A stretch of 25,622 nt of DNA, taken from assembly GCA_002502625.1 (NCBI GenBank), contig DAPV01000007.1, positions 1 to 25,622 on the forward strand. Direction: 5' to 3'. Every line of letters begins with the position of its first letter. The stretch's first letter is position 1. Positions 7,043 to 14,135 of this stretch are shown piece after piece. The position numbers and the translations under genes are program-made. The notes below the pieces were generated by a model. The model worked only from the letters and a program-made list of their open reading frames with translations, was not told where the DNA came from and searched no databases. This DNA comes from Euryarchaeota archaeon UBA125 (GTDB taxonomy: Archaea; Thermoplasmatota; Poseidoniia; Poseidoniales; Thalassarchaeaceae).

Positions 7043-8542
7043 ATGGGGGGCAATCCGAGTCCGTTGGAAATTTTACAATTTATCAGAGACAGTTCTGGAA
7101 GAGAAACTTCCAGAAGTAAAGGTCTATCTGACGAGGTAATAAGTAAGTTCTGTTCAATCGATCAAAAATTAATTAATTCAATTAACGAAGCAAAGGTAAT
7201 TTTTTCCGGCTTAATTGATGATTTTGGATTAGAAATCCTTCAATTAGATGAAACAAAGTTAATTTCACATTTACAATCTTCTTACGTAAATTTCTATTCT
7301 CCAGCTACAATTAATCCATATGTTGCTATTTCAGCATGTGGGCCTTGGATTATTACCTCAAAAGGAGCAGTAATACATGACAACGGAGGATATGGAATGT
7401 TGGGTTTTGGACACGCCCCAAGTGCTGCTGTAAACGCAATGTCTGAAAATTGGGTAATGGCAAATGTGATGACCCCGTCGTTTAGCCAATTACGATTAGT
7501 TGAACGTTTACAATCAGAATTAGGGCATACTAGAGGACATTGCCCATTTACTAATTTCATATGTATGAATAGTGGTTCAGAATCAGTAACTGTCAGTTTG
7601 CGAATTGCTGATGTAAATGCAAGAAAACATACCGACAAGGGCGGAAGACATGAGGGTGCGGAAATCAAACTGTTAGCCATAGAAGAAGCATTCCATGGGC
7701 GTACCGATCGTCCTGCTCAACTTTCACACTCTTGTAAAGGAAAGTATGACAAACAATTAGCAACTTTCCGAGATAGGGATAATTTGATCCTAGTACCTGC
7801 AAATGATGTAGAAGCGTTACGTCAAGCATTCGCAGACGCTGAAAAACAAGGTATATTCATTGAATTAATGGCTATAGAACCGGTTCAAGGCGAAGGGAAT
7901 CCTGGACAGTGTGTGACCAGAGAATTTTATGATGAAGCAAGACAGTTAACATTAGATCACGGAAGTATGCTATTGGTAGATTCGATTCAAGCCGGACTTC
8001 GTGGACATGGGTGTCTATCAGTAATTGATTACCCTGGTTTTGAGGATTGCATCGCTCCTGATTTTGAAACATGGTCTAAGGCATTAAATGCTGGACAATA
8101 TCCTCTTTCAGTCCTTGGAATGAATGATAGAGCATCTGAACTGTATGTTGTTGGTATTTATGGAAATACAATGACTACAAATCCCAGGGCTCTAGAAACT
8201 GCAGTTTCTGTGTTGGATTCTGTAACTCCAGAGTTACGTCAAAATATTAGATTAAGGGGGGAAGAGTTAGTTTCTGGATTACAACAATTAGCTAATGAGA
8301 TGCCAGAGATTGTAATTAAAGTACAAGGTACAGGTCTTCTCTGTTGCGCTGAATTAAATCCTGAAACTCATCAAGTAGTAGGTTTTGGAGAAGTTGAAGA
8401 GAAATGTAGGGAAATTGGTTTAGGTATCATTCATGGAGGTCAAAACGCCCTACGTTTCACCCCCCATTTTGAGATTACTTCTGAAGAAGTAGATCTTGTT
8501 ATCGATCTTGTCCGTATAGTACTGCTCTCTCATCAAAATTGA
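7043..8542 (+). CDS. Class III (fold type I) PLP-dependent aminotransferase
   Basis: 499 residues, longer than the 400-450 typical of class III enzymes because of an N-terminal extension of about 60-80 residues. PLP features are MNSGSESVTVSLRIA (phosphate-cup region), EAFHGRT, the acidic pyridine-binding residue D313 in LLVDSIQAGLRGHG, and the Schiff-base lysine K346 in TWSKALNAGQYPLS. Most class III enzymes have a Glu after that Asp (DExQxG); here it is Ser314. The substrate is unknown; ornithine, GABA or lysine 6-aminotransferase-like activity are all conceivable. The ATG has no Shine-Dalgarno sequence. The next gene starts 9 bp later, so the two are surely co-transcribed. Confidence 0.85.
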   Translation: MGGNPSPLEILQFIRDSSGRETSRSKGLSDEVISKFCSIDQKLINSINEAKVIFSGLIDDFGLEILQLDETKLISHLQSSYVNFYSPATINPYVAISACGPWIITSKGAVIHDNGGYGMLGFGHAPSAAVNAMSENWVMANVMTPSFSQLRLVERLQSELGHTRGHCPFTNFICMNSGSESVTVSLRIADVNARKHTDKGGRHEGAEIKLLAIEEAFHGRTDRPAQLSHSCKGKYDKQLATFRDRDNLILVPANDVEALRQAFADAEKQGIFIELMAIEPVQGEGNPGQCVTREFYDEARQLTLDHGSMLLVDSIQAGLRGHGCLSVIDYPGFEDCIAPDFETWSKALNAGQYPLSVLGMNDRASELYVVGIYGNTMTTNPRALETAVSVLDSVTPELRQNIRLRGEELVSGLQQLANEMPEIVIKVQGTGLLCCAELNPETHQVVGFGEVEEKCREIGLGIIHGGQNALRFTPHFEITSEEVDLVIDLVRIVLLSHQN

Positions 8543-8551
8543 GGTAGTCAA

Positions 8552-9022
8552 ATGTCTTCTTTACTTCATATTGAAAATATTGACGTATATTCCCCTGATG
8601 GAACAGAGACAATCAATCAATGGGTTTCTGATATCGTTAGGGGGGTTGAACCTCAACTCGAAGAAAGAATACGTTTTTGGGTTCATATTAGAGATGCTGA
8701 ACGAGCATTTGAGACTTTAAAAAATAATGAAATTTCAGGTAATTTCCTGCTCTCAGGGCGAAGAGCGTGGAATCAAGAAATGATATTGAATGAAATAAAT
8801 ATACTTTGGATCAGATATCAAAATGCAGTACATGGAACTCATACTATCGAATCCTTGAGCGATATCACTTCTCCTGCTGCATTTCAGATTGATGCTAATG
8901 ATTTAAGGCCCGATTTAGGCCCATTACACGATGCATTGCTAAGTTGTGGTACAGATGGATGGAGACCGTTAATTGCAATTCGTGTAGGTTTGATGGAATG
9001 TATTGCTTCAGCAATTGAATAA
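8552..9022 (+). CDS. Small protein resembling the C-terminal half of an extended SDR epimerase
   Basis: 156 residues, complete, with GAGGT six bases before the ATG and overlapping the end of the aminotransferase gene. I see no Rossmann GxxGxxG and no YxxxK. The order of features resembles the substrate-binding half of NAD-dependent sugar epimerases/dehydratases. VYSPDGTETINQWVSDIVRG matches the segment after the catalytic Tyr-Lys. FWVHIRDAERAFETL corresponds to the family's DFVHVDDVARA motif. FLLSGRRAWNQEMILNEI corresponds to NIGSGRxxS. RPDLGPLHDALL...GWRPLIAI...GLMECI corresponds to the R-x-D...LGWxPxxxLxxGL end. This is remote similarity judged by eye. It may be a non-catalytic sugar-binding subunit, a partner of the aminotransferase, or a relic. 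It ends one base before the convergent dys gene. Confidence 0.55.
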   Translation: MSSLLHIENIDVYSPDGTETINQWVSDIVRGVEPQLEERIRFWVHIRDAERAFETLKNNEISGNFLLSGRRAWNQEMILNEINILWIRYQNAVHGTHTIESLSDITSPAAFQIDANDLRPDLGPLHDALLSCGTDGWRPLIAIRVGLMECIASAIE

Positions 9023-10003
9023 TCATCCGAATAAATTCGAGCCAAGTAATGGAAGTAATACTGAAGCTTCGCCCTCTACTGTAACATGAGGGGCGTCTGG
9101 TCTAATTTTTCCCCAAGAAATTGCTTCTCTTGTACGAGCACCAGAAAGAGATCCATCATGTTCAGGGGCAGTTGTAATCCCTACAGCTGAATCTAGACCA
9201 TCTCTGTATTGATTCCACCAAATTACATGATGCTTTGAAATCCCTCCTCCTACCATAAGTGCATGTGATTTTTTGGCAGTCCATGTTAGGTCAGATAATA
9301 TCTGTTCATCTGCTAAGAAATCTATCATGAATTCTGGTGATTTCTGACGGTGCATAAATAATTGAGCACCTATACTTCCATCGGAAAGTCCAGGAATCAC
9401 TATCGGTATTCTATGTTTAGCTGCATGGTAGAGAAATGACGATTCATCATCGATTCTATCTCCAAATGCCCAACAAAGTTCTACAGAACCAAATCCTAAC
9501 CACGGATTTTCAGGATTTTTCTCTCTCCGTTCTGCTTCAATTTCTTTTAACCACGGTAGAATTATTGGTTCAAGAATTTCTCCATAGCATTCATTCGGAA
9601 CAATCACATTTCCTAGTCGATTCAATCCAACATCTCCTAGTAATGCATCATCTAGATCAAATGAACCATGATAATATTGCCTAAATGTTCTTGCAATATC
9701 GTGATCTAAAGTTCCACAGGTGGTACAAATCACATTGTATGAGCCACTTTTTATCGCTTCAATGAAAAAACCTCTTGTTCCAGTAGCCATCAAACATGCA
9801 GGAAATGATAACCAGTTAAGCACTTGATCTTCTTTTTTGGTTTCATTTATTGCGTTTCTAAGAATATCTCTTGCTTGAACTAATTTGGTAGCAGTGAATC
9901 CACCAGCAGTTCTCATTTGTTCGAAGAGAACATCTATTGTTTTTGTTTTGGAAAGGTCGTAGTCTGATACAGGTAGATCGAAATCGTCTCTCTCGTAACT
10001 CAT
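9023..10003 (-). CDS. dys: Deoxyhypusine synthase
   Basis: Transfers the aminobutyl group of spermidine to a lysine of initiation factor aIF5A, the first step of hypusine formation. The active-site lysine is in GGGISKHH. NAD-binding signatures include CTTCGTLDHDIAR and the archaeal YYHGSFDLDD segment, followed by LNRLGNVIVPNE. It is 326 residues from the ATG at 10001-10003; an in-frame TTG at 10018 would add five residues and neither start has a strong ribosome-binding site. It is the last gene of the ubiD-ubiA-SDR-uvrB-dys run, 57 bp after uvrB. The stop is directly adjacent to the stop of the convergent plus-strand gene. Confidence 0.95.
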   Translation of the reverse strand: MSYERDDFDLPVSDYDLSKTKTIDVLFEQMRTAGGFTATKLVQARDILRNAINETKKEDQVLNWLSFPACLMATGTRGFFIEAIKSGSYNVICTTCGTLDHDIARTFRQYYHGSFDLDDALLGDVGLNRLGNVIVPNECYGEILEPIILPWLKEIEAERREKNPENPWLGFGSVELCWAFGDRIDDESSFLYHAAKHRIPIVIPGLSDGSIGAQLFMHRQKSPEFMIDFLADEQILSDLTWTAKKSHALMVGGGISKHHVIWWNQYRDGLDSAVGITTAPEHDGSLSGARTREAISWGKIRPDAPHVTVEGEASVLLPLLGSNLFG

Positions 10004-10060
10004 GTTGTTTCCGAACAAGTTCTTCCCTATCGTTTCTATGGAAGATTGATATTAAAATTT

Positions 10061-12451
10061 TCAATTGTAAATTTCTTTTTCCAATTGAATAATTCTATCC
10101 CTTATTTTTGCCGCCCTTTCAAATTCTAAACGTGCAGCAGCAGCAGTCATTTCCTTCTGCAAACGCTCTACTAATCTGATTTTCTGATCGGAATCTTCAG
10201 CGATATCTTCGTCAGTTTCGATTCCTACAAATTTCGAAGCCGCTTTAGCCCATGATGGTTGACTAATGTTGGATAGTACGGACTCTTGATCGTCATTAGA
10301 ATGTTCATTCCAAGTACCTGCTCCCAATCCAAATCGTTTGACAATATCAGAATCTTGTTTTTGTTTAGATTTTCCAGTGAAACTACCGACAAACCTTTTC
10401 CCTCCTGTACTTCCTTTACCTGCTGTTCCAGCCAACAATTCTTCGATTTCTTCACCCATAGTTGGAAGAGATTTCTTTATTGTAGTAGGGATAATTCTAT
10501 TTTTTTCGTTATACTCCCTTTGTCTTATTCTTCTTTCAACTGTCTGTTTAATTGCTGCTTCCATTGCTTTACTTACAGAATCAGCGTAAAGAATAACTCT
10601 TCCTTTTTCGTTTCGTGCTGCTCTTCCAATAGTCTGAAGAAGACTTCTTTCATTTCTTAGAAAACCTTCTCGATCTGCATCGAATATTGCAACCAAGCTC
10701 ACTTCTGGAATATCTAATCCTTCTCTTAGTAAATTAATACCAACAATCACATCAATATGTCCAATTCTCAGTGCTTTGATAATTTCTGATCGTTCTATCG
10801 TTCCTATTTCACTGTGTAAATAATGTGCATTTATTCCCATTCGAAGTAAATAATCAGCTACTTCCTCAGCGAACTTAATTGTTAGAACTGTTACTAGAAC
10901 TCGTTGATTATTCTCAATACATAAATTAATTTCATCAAGCAAATCCTGAACCTGTCCTTCAGTGGAGCGAACTTCAATCTCTGGATCTAACAGGCCAGTA
11001 GGTCGAATCTCCATTCTTACAATTCCATCAATCCCTTCCATAGTTTCTAGCATACTTGATCTCTTTTTTGGTAAATTGGACTCGATTGCCCCTCCTCCAC
11101 CAGAAACATGTTGTAGGCCTTCAGGGATTTCTTGTTCAGTCACTTCGGCCAAGTGTCTTAATTCTCTTTCACCTGGTGTAGCAGAAACGTAAACCATTCT
11201 AGGAATTAATGATTGAAATTCATCAACCCTTAATGGACGATTATCAAAAGCAGACGGTAGTCGAAATCCGTGTTCAATTAGGTTAGATTTTCTCGATCTA
11301 TCGCCTCCATGCATGCCGCCTAATTGCGGCAAAGTCACATGACTTTCATCCATAATCACCAAATATTTTTCCGGATCTCCATGAAATGATTGAGCGCATG
11401 CTGACATAAAGTCAAACAGACAATAAGGTCTTTCACCTGTTTTTCTTCCATCAAAGTGTCTACTGTAGTTTTCAATCCCTTTACACGTGCCAAGTTCTCT
11501 TAATAGTTCTAAATCAAAATCTGTTCTCGTCACTATTCTGTGTGCTTCCAAATCTTTACCTTCAGATTTGAACCATTTTTCTCTTTCATCCCTATCATTT
11601 TCAATTTCTTCTAAAGCACGTTCAAATGAATCCTCCGAAGTGATATAGAATTCTTTAGGGTGAATCCATGCTTCTTCTATTTCATCTAGTGGCTCAAAAC
11701 TTACTGATTCACAAATTTGTATTTGTTCTATACCTTCAAATCCAAATTTTACTCTAAGAGGGTCATCTCTGCTTGGCATCCAAATATCGAGAATTTCTCC
11801 TCTAAGCCGTATGTCTCCGCGCTGAAATTCTGAACCTGTAACTCGTCCGTAATGTAGATCAATAAGCTCTTTTACGACTTCCATAGGTTCTGTTTTTTGC
11901 CCTACAAATATTCTTACATGATGTTGAAGAAATGTTTCAGGAGGGTTGAGACCGTAAATAGTTGATACTGTCCCGACAACAACAACATCAGATCTAGTGA
12001 CTAAAGAGGCAACGGTGGAAAAGCGCTCTTGTTCAATACGTTCATTCATTTGCAACTCTTTGTCTATGTATAGATCTCTAGTCGGAACATAAGCTTCTGG
12101 TTGATAATAGTCATAATGGCTAACAAAGTATTCAACAGCATTATTTGGGAAAAGTGATGACATTTCTTGCCATAGTTGCCTAGCTAATGTTTTGTTATGG
12201 CTTAGTATGAGGGTGGGAATTTGAAGACGTTCAATAACATGCGCCATTGCAAATGTTTTTCCAGAACCAGTTACTCCTAAAAGTATACATCTTTCTTGTG
12301 AATTTTCCAATTGAGAAACAATTTTTTCAATTGCACTTTCTTGATCTCCAGCGGGGCTAAATTCTGCATTTATTTTGAATGGAATAATGTCTTTAGAATG
12401 AAAAATGTCAATTGAATTTGAGAGATCATAAGGATCTTTTGAGATATTCAT
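10061..12451 (-). CDS. uvrB: Excinuclease ABC subunit B
   Basis: DNA-damage verification helicase of UvrABC nucleotide excision repair. It is about 796 residues against about 670 in bacteria. Walker A is GVTGSGKT (near 58-65). The strand-insertion hairpin has YDYYQPEAYVP. Helicase motifs include YVSATPG, IRPTGLLDPEIEVR and QTIGRAARNEKGRVILYAD. A UVR motif closes the protein (EMTAAAARLEFERAAKIRD), for contact with UvrC or UvrA. Extra length comes from an insert of about 35 residues after YVSATPG with a GGGG run, and from a long Gly/Ser/Lys-rich linker before the UVR motif. Start choice: an ATG at 12484 lies inside the SDR gene, but the ATG at 12449-12451 follows GAGG that overlaps the SDR stop. 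UvrABC is known in archaea mainly in mesophiles and is thought to have come from bacteria. Confidence 0.96.
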   Translation of the reverse strand: MNISKDPYDLSNSIDIFHSKDIIPFKINAEFSPAGDQESAIEKIVSQLENSQERCILLGVTGSGKTFAMAHVIERLQIPTLILSHNKTLARQLWQEMSSLFPNNAVEYFVSHYDYYQPEAYVPTRDLYIDKELQMNERIEQERFSTVASLVTRSDVVVVGTVSTIYGLNPPETFLQHHVRIFVGQKTEPMEVVKELIDLHYGRVTGSEFQRGDIRLRGEILDIWMPSRDDPLRVKFGFEGIEQIQICESVSFEPLDEIEEAWIHPKEFYITSEDSFERALEEIENDRDEREKWFKSEGKDLEAHRIVTRTDFDLELLRELGTCKGIENYSRHFDGRKTGERPYCLFDFMSACAQSFHGDPEKYLVIMDESHVTLPQLGGMHGGDRSRKSNLIEHGFRLPSAFDNRPLRVDEFQSLIPRMVYVSATPGERELRHLAEVTEQEIPEGLQHVSGGGGAIESNLPKKRSSMLETMEGIDGIVRMEIRPTGLLDPEIEVRSTEGQVQDLLDEINLCIENNQRVLVTVLTIKFAEEVADYLLRMGINAHYLHSEIGTIERSEIIKALRIGHIDVIVGINLLREGLDIPEVSLVAIFDADREGFLRNERSLLQTIGRAARNEKGRVILYADSVSKAMEAAIKQTVERRIRQREYNEKNRIIPTTIKKSLPTMGEEIEELLAGTAGKGSTGGKRFVGSFTGKSKQKQDSDIVKRFGLGAGTWNEHSNDDQESVLSNISQPSWAKAASKFVGIETDEDIAEDSDQKIRLVERLQKEMTAAAARLEFERAAKIRDRIIQLEKEIYN

Positions 12452-12461
12452 TTCTTCATCC

Positions 12462-13187
12462 TCAAGGTAAGAATAGACCGCCATTTACGTGAATTATAGC
12501 TCCGGTAATGTATGATGAATCATCACTACTTAAGAATGAAACAACAGAAGCAATTTCTCTAGGATTCCCTACTCTACCCATTGGAATTTCAATTTCTCTT
12601 TGTCTTCTCTTTTCTTTAGAATCGCTACCAAGAATATCTGTGTCAATTGCTCCTGGTGCAATTACATTGACCCTCTGTCCTGATTTTGCAACATTAATTG
12701 CTAGACTTCTAGCCCATGCATGAAGTGCCCCCTTTGATGCAGCGTAGTGAGCTCCATGTGGGCTTCCTTTAATGCCTAATTGGCTCCCTATTGCAATAAT
12801 TTTAGCAGAATTATTTAGATGTGGGGAAAGAGCAGTATAGACTGCAACTGAACCTCTGAAATTGACATTCATAGTTAATTCCAATTCATCTAATGTTAGT
12901 TCTTTAGCAGAACTTCGTTGATACATCCCATGATTCAGAACTAAAATATCAACACCATTTTTCATCCATGGGTGATCTGCTAATATGAATACCTCGTCGG
13001 TATTTCCACAGTCAACTTTTGCCGCAACGCAATCAACATTATCCTTTCTAAGTTCAGCAATAACAGATTCGGCTGATTGAGAATCAGTGTTGTATGTTAA
13101 GAGGATTTGATGTCCATCATTAGCAAGTCTTCTAGAGATTGCAGCACCAATCCCTCTCCCTCCTCCTGTAATTACTGCAAGCCCCAT
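12462..13187 (-). CDS. Short-chain dehydrogenase/reductase, FabG-like
   Basis: 241-residue classical SDR using NAD(P)H. The cofactor loop is TGGGRGIG near the N-terminus. LNHGM takes the place of the usual NNAG. The catalytic Ser is in IAIGSQLG and the catalytic pair in YAASK, and the end has the usual YITGAIIHVNGG. FabG-type 3-oxoacyl reductase is the closest general pattern, but archaea lack a standard fatty-acid synthase, so the substrate is open; a quinone or lipid intermediate would fit the neighbours. Start choice: a GTG at 13196 directly follows the ubiA stop, but AGGTGAG precedes the ATG at 13185-13187 by about four bases. The gap to uvrB is 10 bp. Confidence 0.88.
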   Translation of the reverse strand: MGLAVITGGGRGIGAAISRRLANDGHQILLTYNTDSQSAESVIAELRKDNVDCVAAKVDCGNTDEVFILADHPWMKNGVDILVLNHGMYQRSSAKELTLDELELTMNVNFRGSVAVYTALSPHLNNSAKIIAIGSQLGIKGSPHGAHYAASKGALHAWARSLAINVAKSGQRVNVIAPGAIDTDILGSDSKEKRRQREIEIPMGRVGNPREIASVVSFLSSDDSSYITGAIIHVNGGLFLP

Positions 13188-13196
13188 TTTTCTCAC

Positions 13197-14126
13197 CTAG
13201 TTCATTATTCCATCATTAGTTAACGGGTCAATCATAATAATAGCCACAAGAAGAACCCATCCAGTTAGCATCGAAACTCGAAAAAGGGCTGTTTGGAAGT
13301 CTGGTATTCTCTCTCGAGATAGAATAACTCCAATGTTCAAAGCAGACATAATCCCTGCAGCAGCCAGAAACCATATTTCGTCTGTTGGATCTGAGATAGC
13401 GAAGCATGCAAACCAAAGAAGAGTGAGTTGAATCGATGTTCTGGTAGTGGCAGTATCGCCAAATCTGGAAGGAAATGAATGAACGCTATTCTCTCTATCA
13501 CTTTCTACATCCATTCTAGCATAGTTTATGTCGAAGGCAGCTATCCATAATGCTACGCCCAATGAAATGAAGAAGATTTCAGGGTACCAATAGAATCCAG
13601 TCATTCCATCTTGAATACCTGTAATCGATGCCCAACCATGTACATCTGCAGTCACAGCAACCCAAGCACCTGCTGGAGCAAGACCCAAACAAAGTCCTAA
13701 CCAGAAGTGACAAAGCCAAGTGTATCGTTTGGTATAGGGGTAGATTACGAAAACTAATACTGGTAACCATGCCATCATAAAGGAAACTTCGTTGAGTTGC
13801 CAAGCTCCGAAAAGAAGCATCCCTAGGAAAACTACTGACAGCGTCCAAGCCGTGTTCATTGACATAGATCCAGAGACTAAATGGCGATTTCTAGTGCGTG
13901 GATTTGCTGCATCTATATCTTTGTCTATTATCCGATTCAATGCCATGGCCAAACCTCTTGCTCCAACAGCTGCAATCAGAATCCAGAGGATATCAACGCC
14001 ATACTTTGATGAAGAAATATCGTTAACGAATTGATTGTGTGCTAGAATATATCCGATTAACACAAATGGAAGTGAGAATAGGGTATGTTCAATTTTCACG
14101 AATTCAAGAATTTCTTTCATTCCCAT
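13197..14126 (-). CDS. ubiA: UbiA-family prenyltransferase
   Basis: Integral membrane prenyltransferase, 309 residues with about eight or nine hydrophobic helices. The first Asp-rich motif is NRIIDKDID (N64, D68, D72). The second is DINYARMDVESD (D199, Y202, D206, D210). The acceptor could be a hydroxybenzoate or futalosine-pathway naphthoate (MqnP-like), or a lipid precursor as in archaeal DGGGP synthase. The adjacent UbiD-type decarboxylase, which starts the same transcript 9 bp away, favours a quinone role; the pair resembles the MqnP/MqnL combination of the futalosine menaquinone route. That specific assignment is inference. Confidence 0.88.
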   Translation of the reverse strand: MGMKEILEFVKIEHTLFSLPFVLIGYILAHNQFVNDISSSKYGVDILWILIAAVGARGLAMALNRIIDKDIDAANPRTRNRHLVSGSMSMNTAWTLSVVFLGMLLFGAWQLNEVSFMMAWLPVLVFVIYPYTKRYTWLCHFWLGLCLGLAPAGAWVAVTADVHGWASITGIQDGMTGFYWYPEIFFISLGVALWIAAFDINYARMDVESDRENSVHSFPSRFGDTATTRTSIQLTLLWFACFAISDPTDEIWFLAAAGIMSALNIGVILSRERIPDFQTALFRVSMLTGWVLLVAIIMIDPLTNDGIMN

Positions 14127-14135
14127 AATATCACT

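Noticed and set aside
8552..9022. Frameshifted remnant of a full-length epimerase
   Set aside because: Upstream sequence is an intact aminotransferase, and the small gene has its own start and GAGGT site, so no Rossmann half was lost by a local frameshift.
10286..10660. Plus-strand open frame of 124 codons opposite uvrB
   Set aside because: It is a shadow of the uvrB linker region: Ser/Phe/Cys-rich, no ribosome-binding site, no recognisable family.
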